A stretch of 64,000 nt of DNA, from positions 16,219,990-16,283,989 of the forward strand of contig JAYGXS010000001.1 in assembly GCA_036362985.1 (NCBI GenBank), given 5' to 3'. The first letter of the stretch is position 1; the number at the start of each line of letters is the position of its first letter. The notes beneath the pieces are model-generated. The model had not been told where the DNA came from and did no database searches. It saw nothing but the letters and a program-made list of their open reading frames with translations. Source of the stretch: Ligula intestinalis (Eukaryota; Platyhelminthes; Cestoda; Diphyllobothriidea; Diphyllobothriidae). Made by a program: the position numbers and the translations under genes. Of this stretch, positions 32,756-43,968 are shown piece by piece.

Positions 32756-33775
32756 ATGGACGACGAATACCACCCATTTCACGATTGCGACGACGATGAC
32801 GCTGGTTCTAACAACTCGTGTGCACCATCTGCTCACGACGAGCCGCAGGCTTTTCAGATATCTATTAAGCTTCCACCTTACGAAGTGCGCGACCCGACAG
32901 TCTGGTTCAAACAGATCGAAGCTGTTTTCGCCTCACGTCAGATTACTGGCGAGCGTTCGCGTTACGCGTACGTCGTGCAGTACTTACCGTTCGACATCGC
33001 TTTCGCCGTTCAGGATCTCCTTGATCCTATCCCTAAAGTCAAACCTTACTCTAGCTTAAAAAAGGCTATTCTCGAACGTACGGCACAATCTGCCGACAGC
33101 AAACTTCGTCAACTCCTCAGCAACGTCGAGCTTGGCGACCAAACCCCCTCCGCTCTAATGCGCCACATGCGTCACCTGCTTGCTGGTCGCACCTTAGATG
33201 ATTCTATTTTTCGTCGCATTTGGATGGATAAATTACCCCATTCAATGCAACAAGTACTCGCACTACTCGATGATGATGTTCCGCTGACCAAACTCGCGGA
33301 GCACGCAGACCGCATCCAACAATGTTACCCCGGTACTAGTTCGTACGTCGTCAACCAAGCCTCGACCTCAGTACCTCAGCATGCCGTCTCCCAGTTTTCG
33401 GCCTCACGATCCGACCGTAAACCTGACAGCCGTACACAGCGAAAGTCCACTAAATCGCTTGGTACCTCATCCTCACGGTCTACTTCACCCACTCAACTGA
33501 TGCGAGACGTTACAGACCACAGAGATGACGACCTGCAGGATCTTAAAGATACTGTGAGGTTATTGTGCTCTCAAGTGAGCACGATGTGTTCCACCTTCAA
33601 CCGGCTTCAAACCGGTCGTCCCTCTACAAGCCGCAACCGCTCTAACTCAAAAGAGCGTGCAGACGACAAAGTCTGCTGGTACCACCGAACATTCGGCCCG
33701 GATGCTATTAAATGCGTCCCGCCTTGTTATTATGCTCGACGTTCACGTTCGGGAAACGGCGCCGCCAGCCAGTAA
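32756..33775 (+). CDS. gag: Gypsy gag
   Basis: 339 residues from the ATG in CACCATGG, the first ATG of a frame open to the stop at 33773. It should form the particle that packages element RNA. The N-terminus is acidic (HDCDDDDAG). Residues about 35-230 have the helical gag capsid character (ICLP-type segments such as [13 protein letters not shown] and [10 protein letters not shown]). A Ser/Arg-rich linker follows. Near the C-terminus a CHCC array (C307, H310, C320, C324 in [10 protein letters not shown]...CVPPC) replaces the CCHC knuckle of most retroelements; this variant is typical of the CsRn1 lineage. The last residues overlap pol in another frame, with a shift site at residues 333-334. 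Confidence 0.9.
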   Translation: MDDEYHPFHDCDDDDAGSNNSCAPSAHDEPQAFQISIKLPPYEVRDPTVWFKQIEAVFASRQITGERSRYAYVVQYLPFDIAFAVQDLLDPIPKVKPYSSLKKAILERTAQSADSKLRQLLSNVELGDQTPSALMRHMRHLLAGRTLDDSIFRRIWMDKLPHSMQQVLALLDDDVPLTKLAEHADRIQQCYPGTSSYVVNQASTSVPQHAVSQFSASRSDRKPDSRTQRKSTKSLGTSSSRSTSPTQLMRDVTDHRDDDLQDLKDTVRLLCSQVSTMCSTFNRLQTGRPSTSRNRSNSKERADDKVCWYHRTFGPDAIKCVPPCYYARRSRSGNGAASQ

Positions 33776-36700
33776 TGGCGACGACTGGTGCTGGCCACTC
33801 ACGACACAGTCGCCTGTTTTACGTGACCGACAAGTCCACAGGATTCCGTTTCTTGATCGACACAGGTGCAGAAGTTAGCGTTGTACCGCCCCCTCGTCGT
33901 CATCATCTCCAGCCATCGCAGTTTACACTGCAGGCTGCGAACAACACTTCTATCGCCACGTTCGGTCAACGGTCCCTAACTTTAGACCTTGGGCTACGTC
34001 GCCGTTTCCAATGGGTTTTCATCCAGGCCGACGTCCGGTCACCTATCATTGGAGCGGATTTCCTATCCCACTTCGGCCTCATAGTCGACCTCAAACATCA
34101 GAAGTTGCTAGATCCTGCCACTCAGCTGTTTACTGTCGGGTTAGTTTCGCGTGAGCCTTCCGCTGGCATCCACTTGGCCGTGCCAAGCCCGCCATTCTCT
34201 GACATCTTGAGGGATTATTCTTCCCTCTCTAAGCCTTGTCAGTTTACGGAGCAGGTTCAACACGCTGTCCGCCATCATATCACTACCACCGGCAGACCGA
34301 TCCATGCTCATCCGCGTAGACTTCATCCCGAGAAGCTACAAATCGCGAAGAACGAATTCGAGCACATGTTGAATTTGGGGATTATCCGTCCTTCGTCCAG
34401 TCCATGGGCTTCACCACTGCACATGGTTCCCAAAAAGTCATCTGATGATTGGCGGCCATGCGGTGATTATCGTGCTCTCAATCGAGCTACAGTCCCGGAC
34501 CGGTACCCGATTCCCCATATTCATGACTTTTCTCACATGTTGGCTGGAAAGACGATTTTTTCCAAGATTGACCTCGTGCGAGCATATCACCAAATACCGG
34601 TCGCGGAGGAGGACATCCCTAAAACCGCCGTCACGACTCCATTCGGCCTGTTTGAATTCCTTCGCATGCCCTTTGGTTTGCGGAATGCGGCCCAAACGTT
34701 TCAGCGTTTTGTCGATGACATTTTGCGCGGTCTTTCCTTCACTTTCGTGTACATCGACGACATCCTTGTCGCCAGCTCGTCACCCGAAGAACATGTTGAA
34801 CACTTACGCCAAGTTTTCGATCGTTTTCAACAAAATGGTCTACAGCTCAACGTCGATAAGTGCCTTTTTGGCGTCACTTCTCTGGTTTTTCTTGGCCATC
34901 GTCTTGACCAAAACGGGATCACACCCCTCCCAGACAAGGTGCAAAGCGTGTTGTCTTTTCCAGCTCCGAAGTCCATAACCCAGCTTCGCCGTTTCATCGG
35001 CCTAATCAACTACTACCGGCGTTTCATACCAAATTGCACCGCCATCCTGGCACCTTTGACGGATCTTTTGAAGTCAAAGTCCAAGTCGCTTGAACTTTCA
35101 CCCAGTGCTCTTGAAGTATTCGAGGCAGCCAAGAAAGCACTCGCGGACGCCACCCTGCTTCATCATCTGAGCACCGATGCTGATACACAACTTATTCTGA
35201 CCACCGACGCCTCCAACATTGCCGTAGGCGCAGTTCTGCAGCAACAGGTCCACGGACAGTTGCAGCCGCTAGCTTTTTTCTCTCAGAAGCTTCAGCCGGC
35301 GCAGACTCGCTATAGTACTTTCTCGCGTGAACTTCTCGCCATTTACCTGGCCATCCGTCATTTTCGACACCTGCTCGAGGGGAGAGATTTTCAGGTCCAC
35401 ACGGATCACAAACCTCTCACTTACGCCCTCAATGCTAAGCCAGATCGGTATTCGCCGCGCGAAGTACGTCACCTTGATTACATCTCTCAATTCACCTCAG
35501 ACATACGCTACGTTCGCGGTGATCAGAATGTTGTTGCTGATGCCTTGTCCCGTCCTGAGGTCAACGCTCTTATCACCACGTTAGATCTGGCGAAGCTTGC
35601 GGAAGCGCAGGCGCTTGATGACTCTATCATTGAAATGCTTGCGTCTTCTGTGCTTCAGCTGCGGGAGGCTCCGCTCCCCGCGGCACCAGGCTCTATCGTG
35701 TGTGATTTTTCTACAGGTACCCCTCGTCCTGTAGTACCCCAATCCTACCGGAAGGTTGTTTTCGACCACTTCCATTCGCTATCCCACCCCGGTGTTCGTG
35801 CCGGCCGCAAACTCATCGCAGCTCGTTTCGTCTGGCCAAAGATAAATACCGACATTGCTACCTGGACCAGGCAGTGCTTAGCCTGTCAAAAGAATAAGGT
35901 CCAGCGACACACCGTTTCACCTCCCAGCACGTTCGCGGTTCCCGACGCCCGTTTTCAACACGTCCACATGGATTTAGTCGGACCGTTACCCCCATCTCGC
36001 GGTTTCACGCACATTTTGACTGCTGTCGATCGTTTCACACGATGGCCCATCGCCGTTCCCATCTCGGATACCTCGGCAGAGAATATTGCCATGGTTTTCC
36101 TTACTCACTGGATAGCCAACTTCGGTGTTCCAGCTACACTCACCACTGACCGCGGAAGTCAGTTCACATCTGCACTCTTCCGTGAATTCACCAAACTGCT
36201 TGGGTGCTCGCATATCACCACCACTGCCTACCACCCAGCATCCAACGGCCTCGTGGAACGCCTTCACCGTCAGTTGAAGTCCGCGTTGATGTCTCAACCT
36301 GGCCCGCACAACTGGAGCGACAACCTGCCGTTCGTCCTCCTCGGCATTCGCTCGGCTGTTAAGGAAGACATTCAGTGCACTGCCGCCGATCTTGTTTACG
36401 GCACATCCCTCCGTTTACCTGGTGAGCTCGTGCAGTCTTCCTCCGTCACCCCTGACGCCACGAACACCTTCGTGCAACAGCTGCAGCAACGCATGGCTGC
36501 ACTACGCCCAACCCCCACCCGCGCGACAACTCGACGCGTTTTCGTGCACGACGACTTGCACACAACCCCATTCGTGTTTATCCGGCACGACGCAGTTCGC
36601 AAGTCCCTTTGCCCACCATACGATGGCCCCTTCAAAGTACTTGAACGGAAAGACAAATATTTCGTCATTCAAAGGGCTGATGCTACTGATACAGTCTCCA

Positions 36701-36927
36701 TCGACAGACTAAAGCCGGCCTACGTTGAATGCACTCCTCTATCACCTGATCCGTCCACTTTCGGGGCACCTTCACCCTGCACTCCACCTGCAGCCCCCGG
36801 CCCACCGCCATCCTCACCACCCGAACCTACCCCCACCCCTCTAACCACTCCCACTCATCCCCCCCCTTCCACTCGTTCTGGTAGACATGTTCGCTTTCCT
36901 ACCAACTTGCGAGACTTTATGGTTTAA
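33712..36927 (+). CDS. pol: Gypsy pol: protease, reverse transcriptase, RNase H, integrase
   Basis: Open frame of 1071 codons, -1 relative to gag. It is probably entered by frameshifting at 33757 rather than from its own ATG. Protease: DTGAEVS at residues 50-56. [15 protein letters not shown], the [15 protein letters not shown] block, and YVDD-class box YIDD at 347-350. RNase H: TTDASN with D499, then VHTDHKPL and VADALSR. Integrase: HH-CC zinc motif (about 686-731, H and CLAC), catalytic D754 (HMDLVGP), D813 (TTDRGSQ) and E849 (GLVERLH) with D813 and E849 35 residues apart. It ends Pro-rich with no chromodomain seen. All catalytic residues are present and no stop or frameshift interrupts it. 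Confidence 0.93.
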   Translation: MRPALLLCSTFTFGKRRRQPVMATTGAGHSRHSRLFYVTDKSTGFRFLIDTGAEVSVVPPPRRHHLQPSQFTLQAANNTSIATFGQRSLTLDLGLRRRFQWVFIQADVRSPIIGADFLSHFGLIVDLKHQKLLDPATQLFTVGLVSREPSAGIHLAVPSPPFSDILRDYSSLSKPCQFTEQVQHAVRHHITTTGRPIHAHPRRLHPEKLQIAKNEFEHMLNLGIIRPSSSPWASPLHMVPKKSSDDWRPCGDYRALNRATVPDRYPIPHIHDFSHMLAGKTIFSKIDLVRAYHQIPVAEEDIPKTAVTTPFGLFEFLRMPFGLRNAAQTFQRFVDDILRGLSFTFVYIDDILVASSSPEEHVEHLRQVFDRFQQNGLQLNVDKCLFGVTSLVFLGHRLDQNGITPLPDKVQSVLSFPAPKSITQLRRFIGLINYYRRFIPNCTAILAPLTDLLKSKSKSLELSPSALEVFEAAKKALADATLLHHLSTDADTQLILTTDASNIAVGAVLQQQVHGQLQPLAFFSQKLQPAQTRYSTFSRELLAIYLAIRHFRHLLEGRDFQVHTDHKPLTYALNAKPDRYSPREVRHLDYISQFTSDIRYVRGDQNVVADALSRPEVNALITTLDLAKLAEAQALDDSIIEMLASSVLQLREAPLPAAPGSIVCDFSTGTPRPVVPQSYRKVVFDHFHSLSHPGVRAGRKLIAARFVWPKINTDIATWTRQCLACQKNKVQRHTVSPPSTFAVPDARFQHVHMDLVGPLPPSRGFTHILTAVDRFTRWPIAVPISDTSAENIAMVFLTHWIANFGVPATLTTDRGSQFTSALFREFTKLLGCSHITTTAYHPASNGLVERLHRQLKSALMSQPGPHNWSDNLPFVLLGIRSAVKEDIQCTAADLVYGTSLRLPGELVQSSSVTPDATNTFVQQLQQRMAALRPTPTRATTRRVFVHDDLHTTPFVFIRHDAVRKSLCPPYDGPFKVLERKDKYFVIQRADATDTVSIDRLKPAYVECTPLSPDPSTFGAPSPCTPPAAPGPPPSSPPEPTPTPLTTPTHPPPSTRSGRHVRFPTNLRDFMV
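33751..33795 (+). promoter_or_regulatory. Programmed -1 frameshift signal
   Basis: The heptamer GGGAAAC (33751-33757) lies in the gag register as G GGA AAC, the X XXY YYZ form for -1 slippage. Six nt later begins a stem: GCCAGC (33764-33769) pairs with GCTGGC (33790-33795), and CAGT (33770-33773) with ACTG (33784-33787), leaving a 2-nt GT bulge and a 10-nt loop. After a -1 shift the frame continues into pol (GKRRRQPVM...). Spacing and register fit known signals; function is inferred. Confidence 0.8.
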
Positions 36928-36977
36928 CCTTTTTGTACATCCTCTTTTGTCGAGCGTTTGTAACCCACCAACGCTCT

Positions 36978-36987
36978 GGTGGGGGAG
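36978..36987 (+). promoter_or_regulatory. Polypurine tract
   Basis: GGTGGGGGAG just before the 3' LTR, with TTA between. It is the expected RNase H-resistant primer for plus-strand synthesis. Confidence 0.65.
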
Positions 36988-36990
36988 TTA

Positions 36991-37515
36991 TGTGGGCTCT
37001 TGGCCCTACTTACGTGTTGTTTAAATTTATCAATAACCAAGTTTGTGAAAACTAAAGACAACACGTTGTTTCACACTTTCGGTTTTGACGCGTGCTAGCA
37101 ACTATCTTGCTAATCACTCTCCACAGCTCAATTCCCTCCTCACCTGCCGCTGTTTATTTTGCCCTTCAACGACACCTCTCTGGTGATCACTCTCGGGCTC
37201 CAGGAGAATCCAGCGACAAGTTGCAAACGAGTTTCCTCCACATTTTGCAACTCACAGCCCAACGAACTTGGATCCAGTCCTCGCAGAGTTATCCTTTGGC
37301 AAGTCGACTACTTGACTACTGCCGACTAGGATCGCGAAGGATCTAAGTGAGTTGTATCATTTCTAATCTTCATCGTCAATCTCTTTACTGGATTTTGCGA
37401 CTTTTCCACTAGAATAGACTGGTAAATCCCTTATTAGCATTTAGTGTACCCTTGAAAGTTTTCATCGCGTATTTGCTAAGACGTTTTATATATTTGTAGC
37501 GATAAAGCCACTACA
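36991..37515 (+). repeat. 3' LTR
   Basis: Same length and, by eye, same sequence as the 5' LTR. Followed by GTTC. Confidence 0.97.
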
Positions 37516-39704
37516 GTTCTCATGAAGATAACCATTTGGCTCATATTTGTAAAAACATCTAAACATGAAAAACCACTGCTGAGAAAAATGATTGTCCGCA
37601 GCACAAGTCCCATATCAATATGCAGAAGATCAATTAAAAGATTTTTATTTTAGATTACCGTGTTAGAAAGTATTTAGACATTTGGCTGACGAATACCTGC
37701 GTAGGATACCTTTTTCCAAGGTAACGGTGAAGTGAAAATGGGAAACTTTAACCGGTTTTATATTTTGCTAAAAATTAGCGATGAATTTTCTGCCGAGAAT
37801 GAAAGGCCTCAATTTTCTCTTTATATACGAGAATTTTGGCTTTATCTGTCTACGTTTAGATACTGTTCATAGGTATCTAAAAGACGGACTAAAGTGGTTT
37901 CATTTGCGACAAGAGTTTCGGAAACGGTTATCTTTCTGTCCGTTTTGTTTATAAATTACCCATAAGGGGAAATTATATTGTACAACAAAGTGTCTTTCCA
38001 CATGCCTTTAATAGTACAATATGGTTCTCGGTGTCCATTCCCACACTAAATTGTATGTGCTTTTGCTCATAGAAAAAAAAACAAAGTACGCCCAGACAAG
38101 TTTATTAGTGCTTTTTTGATTGAAAAACCAGCCATTGACACACAAAAATATTGTTTTATAATCTAAAGTCGTTCTTTGTTTCTGGGAATAAATGCAATTC
38201 CTCACATTCGCTTCAACCGGATTTTCAATAACTTAAGTTCAAAATTTCCGGTTTCAAAAAGTGTTTATTCAAAACACTTTCTACTTTTATTAGGTGTTAG
38301 TTTATAGCAAAACGTACAAGAGATTTTGTTTTGTCTGATTAAGTAGATTAGAAACGTTCTTGAAGATCGCTGAAGAAGAGACTGGGGGGAGCTTTCCAGA
38401 TCTGCTGCTGCCAATCGTCACGCATGGAAAGGTACCGTTCGTGACATCATTGAGGCTGGCTAGATCAGGCATGATCACAGCCGTAAAAAGTACAAGAAAG
38501 TACAGGTTCTTGGACATCGGACGACCTCTAATTTCACCAAAAGTCTGCGTGGTTTCTTTGTATAAATAAAGCCTGAACAAGTAGTTTTCTTTTATCGAAA
38601 TTTTTTACCAAATCGAAGTTCGATAATGACTTTGCATAAGTTTGGTCATCCTAACATCTGGCTCCGGGGTCAAGACAATATAAAAACGACCGGGGTAGGC
38701 TCAATCGTCGCATAGCAACGCGAGAATGAGGGAGAGCAGGTGCAGGCATGGATATCATTCCATCTGACGACTACATTTACATTTTTGGTCCAATTTATAG
38801 TCTGCGGAACTTGAGTATTCCTTCGAAAATTCAAGATTTCTAAACAAACCAGTTGTACTTTTTATGACTCTTTTAAGTTACAAATTCGTCCAAGGTTTTT
38901 CATTATTATTTCAAAGTGTTTGCACATGCGCTAGTACCGATTTGCGAGTGATGATCAAGCGTTCAGCATGAATTATCGATCGCACTCTACTCCAACAAAA
39001 ATACTAAACTACACAATCCAATTCCGATCCTGACTTCGCATGAGTTAGGTCACCCACTGTAAGGACGTAGGGCTGTCCTCAGCACACAGGGAATAAGTTG
39101 TGAATACAAAATGCAAGTCCAAGTTTCTTCAGGCAATGGTCGGCTTTGATGTATTGAATATGTTTTTGCGCTCTGTTCCTAAGGCGGCTTTTAAGGTTTG
39201 TGCCGCGTGCATTAAAACCGAGTGCGCTGCTGATTGACACATCTCCCACCACCGATCATTCAGAGTTAGCCTTGTGTGTAGTTGTGTGGCGCAGACGAAT
39301 TTCCCTGATGAACAGTTTTAACTAAACAGAACGAATCGACCTTGTGACAAAATAGTCAACGCAGTCCCAAAGTAAAATCGATCAAACCAGCTGTGAAAGT
39401 AGGGATCGTTTTTTCGTTCTAAAAACGGCAGCAGCCTACGCGAGGCAAAGCGACTTTCAGTGCTTGTGATGACGGGTAGATTAAGTCCATGGTCAGTAGA
39501 TCAATTTTCTGCGCTATCTTTGGCTAAACTGGGATGTTTCAGTGAATACACGAATTCAGTTTTCTTTTCAAATTCAATGTATAAACCTAAAATCCATGTT
39601 GCAAATGCGTTCACTGCCCGCGTTTTGGGATATGTTCGTCCAGTTGGGCTTTGGGATTAAATCTAGAGTCCACGGAGGCCGTCTTCTAGCGACCAAAAGG
39701 CAAA
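37516..39704. other. No recognised gene
   Basis: AT-rich flank with short frames only. The frame at 38580-38302 (minus) has no known signature. Confidence 0.4.
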
Positions 39705-39900
39705 GGCCAGAGAAACTAAAAATGACCATTCTCGGTTTTGTAGTCGTCATAAGCCAGCCATCGCCAACCCCAGGTTCGGTACATCCGGAATTTGACATCG
39801 AATTGTTTGGTCGTTACGTCACACGCACTACCGATCGCCCATGGTGTTGGACTCAATTTAAGAATGTCCCGGATTTAAATCTCAGATGAACCCAATTTGG
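39705..39900 (-). repeat. SINE tail relic
   Basis: GAGAAACTAAAAATGACCAT and CGTCATAAGCCAGCC resemble the reversed tail of the copies at 56820 and 57985. The rest is too diverged to align. Confidence 0.4.
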
Positions 39901-42434
39901 GGTTGGATGCGGGTGACTGATGATGATTCCGAGCTAGAACTGATCATTCTAGCCTCCAATGTCTTGGTGTGCTATTTTTCAATCCAAACATGATCATTTT
40001 TCGCACTTGCTCCCTTATCGCGTATTGCCACTATTCTCAGCTAATGTCACCTTATGATGCTGCATTAGTTAAAAATGCGTTGTGTAGAACCTTTTCTTGT
40101 AACCACCGGATCGCGTTTTAGTCATCGGTCAGCTAATCACTCAGACACTTCGCTTTTTGACACCATTCTTGCCCGTCTGGTAGAACTTAATCCGTGTCGG
40201 ACTAGAAAACAGAGTTAACTAGGTGGTTTTGAATTACTGAACCGTCCTATATAGGCTTCAATTATTTTAAGTAATGTAAATTAGCGGTGATTGTGTCTCT
40301 ATGGTGCAATCATGCACAGTGCCGAACGAACATAACATGTTACCACATGCCCGGGGGGAATGGCAACGCCTTCAACCCCCATGCTTTCGAGCTGAGATAA
40401 CCCCCGAGGTCGAATACAATCACAAACACATGACGTCATGCACTCCAGCGTTTTTTTGCTTTAATTACTTTTACCGATATCTCGAGCCGCGCCAGCAGAA
40501 GGTGCCTGTGAATTAACGAAGTCTGACAAGGTCTTTTCTTGCTGCTCACATCTCTTCTTTCGTGGGCTATTGTGACTGCTCGGGTAATTTAATTGGAATA
40601 TATTACTTCAAGGAAAGACAAATTAAATTCCACCATTATCTAGAATCCAGCAGCTGGGGGAATCGACACTAACACTGTTTGCTTCTGGTCGCAGTTGACC
40701 CTATTTCCCCGGAACAATTTCCGTGAGTTAGTTAATTTAATCGTAGGGTTGAGTGTAACAGGTAGACATAAATATTAATTGACTTACTTTGTTTGTAAAG
40801 TTAATTACAAATAATAATTGGATTGTCGTGTGTTATTCTTGTTTCCATGATTGGCGGATATTTTAACAGTTAAAAGGCGCGTCTGTTTGGGGTCCCCTGC
40901 AATTAGTATGGAATCCACAGATTCGGTGTGTTGAGTAGACTGTGTGCCTCCACGCGCTTTTCCTGCTCTAAGTCCTCTCATTCAAGGACGGACTAACTAT
41001 CAATCCGAAAGACTGCTGGTTAAATGCTGAGACAGTCGATACATGGGAAAAAGCAAGTCCTCTCAGATATGGGTATCTGATGACGTCTCCGCTGATGGGT
41101 TAGAACCTGTATCTGAAATTATAGATGAATTAAGTTCTTATCCGAGCAATCACATCTACTTTTTCTCGGCTATTTAGACTGGAGTAACCGGCACATTCTC
41201 CTGGAAAAACCAGTACTACCAAATGATCCATTTTACTAACAAATGCAGGTTAATTTTAAAGACTTCACAAACCATTGAGAGCATGAGGAATTCTTTAAGA
41301 CTGCTTTTCTTTAAGCAACTGCTCCAAATGTAGCTTCTTCCTCGACAGCAACTTGCACATGAAGTTAATGAGCTTGGAAAACTAGTTTGCCTTTCGATAA
41401 ATTCTCATTAGTTCAATATATTTATGTGGGAAGGGGATATAAATTAAACAAGCGGTCAATCATGGTCGTTTTTTCTTACAATCGGGTCATGGTTTTCTTC
41501 TGCAAGATTTCCTCTTACGCAACTCCCACGGCCAACTATTATCTTCCCTTTTTAACTTAGCCTACATCAAGGGTCTGAACACGAAGATGATGTAGTAGTG
41601 TCTACTGCTAACTTTACCAGTAATGAGAAGAGTACGGTGCCGAAACGGCAAAAATACCTTGTGTGAAGGGCCTATGAAGCAACAGTACAAAATTTAGTCG
41701 CGTCAAAGCTGCAGTTCTCTTCGAGGCTTTAGTTCTGCCGGTACAGACGTTAAATTGCAAAGCGGTCTGTGTATGCAGGACCTTTATGTTCAACTGAGGT
41801 GAAGAGGCTAGACAGACTAGGTGATTCGGCTGCGGACACTAACCAGTCAGCATCACTGATTTTTTCAGGTACTGCTGTGAGACTGGCTTTGAAAGAAATC
41901 AGCATTAAGTAACTCTCGCACGTAAGTGACCAAATTTAACCGAAAACAAGCTCGCAGGTGAATCTCTCTCAGGCATTTTGACGCTGTAAAAAAGCAATAG
42001 TTATGCTGGAGTTTTTCTGCAAGAGAGGTAATTTTGAACTCGAGCCCACACGCATGGCACAGAATTTTTGACGTCTGTCGATCAGGATGACAGGCAACTG
42101 AGTAGCTGTTCTCGAAAAAAAAATGCGAGGTGATGGTGTGCGTTTTGAAATTGTGTTTGAAAGAAAGCAGGTGAACGTACGTTTTACTTTTACATAAACA
42201 ATATTTTGCATGGAAAATATCGTTTGACAGTTTGTAACCGACATTACATCATGGGCAAATGAGGCATGCGTCAATTGGCCTATCGTATCGTAACAAGGAC
42301 AAATTCAAACAAGCACAGAAAATCCCAAAGAAGCATCTAAATTCAATTGATGCCTATTGGTGCAGACGGTGGCAAAAAAAGAATCCTGTTTAAACGCGGT
42401 TAATTAGTGTATTGTTTTCCTACACCACCCATAG
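39901..42434. other. No recognised gene; one short PLE tail motif
   Basis: At 41385-41450 (minus) TTTCGATAAATTCTC and a following TATTTATGTGGGAAGGGGA match 59500-59560. The rest shows short frames without signatures. Confidence 0.4.
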
Positions 42435-42480
42435 TTTAGCGACGAGCTGGGAGACCAGCTTCGAAACCTTCACCAATAAA
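42435..42480 (+). repeat. Hammerhead-like motif
   Basis: A GACGA box, an AGCTGG/CCAGCT stem and GAAACC, followed by AATAAAAG. The GACGA/GAAAC layout and the AATAAA after it match the PLE-tail arrangement. Confidence 0.35.
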
Positions 42481-43309
42481 AGTTATATTTTTTCCGCAAG
42501 AAGTTGCGTCTCTGGTTTTTTTAGAGGTTCAAATTCCCGAACGATCAACTGAGGACATGGATTTGCTCAACGGAATAGATTTTTCTCTTGTTTATGCTTC
42601 GAATAACTTGGTAAACTCTCGATTTTTAATCGACACGAAATATTAAATGACTGGCCGAGCAAGTCTCTATTTAATTGGTGGATTTATTTTTCCTCTTTCA
42701 CTGCCTCAGCTGCCTGGCGAATGTTGTTTGTGGTTTAACAGCCATTTGCGTTACGCGTCGTCAACTCAATCAAAATGCTTGTAGCTCTGCCTGCCGTTTG
42801 TGTGAGTTTGTCGCAGAGCTATTTTTGCTCGGATTTCTTACGTTCGGTGTGACCATCTTGTCCTGGTCTTTATGAGTGTAACGACGTAGGACCCTCTAGG
42901 CCTCAGGAAGATCTAAATGCCCGTTTATCAATCTGGCATCTGAATAGCATGCCTCATGTGTGTGCCTCAGCCTAAGATGGCCACTCCTTGGGTGTCAAAG
43001 ATATAGGCACGCTGCAGGTTTGGATCTACTCTCCAAGTTACTAGTTTATGCTCAGGAGGGCGGGTTGGCCATTTTCGTTCAGTCTCCATAGCGTAGCTGC
43101 AGTCTCCAGCGTTGCACCATATTTGGTAGAGAGCTGCCGAGGTTTCGGCTGATAACAGTCTCTTCTTATGCTGTATCGTGTTACTCTTAGAGTCTGATAC
43201 CTAAGCTCGACTTCAGACAAATGAAAGATGTAAAAAAGACTATTGAATTTGAAAAATCCGCAATACCATATTCCTTTATTGGTAAGATTTAAGCCAATAA
43301 GCGTTCACT

Positions 43310-43640
43310 GCATTCACTAACCCCGGTTTGCAGCGTTTGTGTTCACTTCTAACTGACCACGACTATTTTGTAGTAAGTATTTTAATCGATGCGCCTAATT
43401 GTACGTGCTTTTTCTGAGTGCATTGCCTCCAAAAATGAACGGTCCTTTCTTCTAGGTCAGGCACCAACGATGCCCTGTGTCCAGTATGTGCATGGCCTCC
43501 TGAGATAAGTGCTCTCGTTTCTTCATCGCTAGCCAATGTTCGTGTAAACGTGTACAGATCGATTTACCGGTTTGGCCACAAAAAATGGCCTCATGATTGG
43601 CGGCTTCTTTTCTGTTGAAAGAGCTAAACCTACCCTTAGG
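43310..43640 (-). pseudogene. PLE GIY-YIG endonuclease fragment (second subfamily)
   Basis: Minus strand from about 43640 gives VHPKGRFSSFN and NHEAIFCGQTGKSICTRLHE and HWLAMKKREHLSQEAMHIL, with histidine and the Y/F-C-G-Q-T-G variant of the YIG block of PLE endonucleases. Further on a LEVNTNAANRG segment fits the domain end. A stop near 43455 (RWCLT) breaks it. It may be the 3' part of the PLE whose RT is at 48760-49330. Confidence 0.6.
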
Positions 43641-43968
43641 ATGTACAAACTGGAATTCCTAGATCGTTATTGGTTTATGTGCTAGTTGTGAGTAGTGTTT
43701 TTAGCTGTCTTTCGGTGAGCTCAGATATATAGTTCAGTATAGTTCAGTATATTTAGGGTAGTAGGCAATGCCTTTGAAGACCCTATTGAAAACAGTCTGC
43801 ATGAAATATCCAACATAAAATGTGTCACTATAAACAGTGAGTAACATGTACATTTACAAATTTTAACGAGTGCGCGTGAGCAGTGAGAATAGTCTCTTGT
43901 GTACATAATATATCCAACATAAAATGTGTTACTGTAAAATAGTGAGTAGCATAAACACATTTAAAGTT

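Larger units (their letters stand above)
32134..37515 (+). mobile_element. Complete gypsy LTR retrotransposon, CsRn1-like
   Basis: 5382 bp. Both LTRs are 525 bp (TG...CA), and I see no difference between them. A 4-bp target duplication GTTC flanks the element (32130-32133, 37516-37519). A tRNA-Trp primer site, intact gag, a -1 frameshift signal, intact pol and a polypurine tract are all present in the expected order. Pol order is protease, RT, RNase H, integrase (gypsy type). The identical LTRs mean a very recent insertion. CsRn1-like assignment rests on the CHCC Gag motif and tRNA-Trp priming known for that lineage. Confidence 0.95.
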
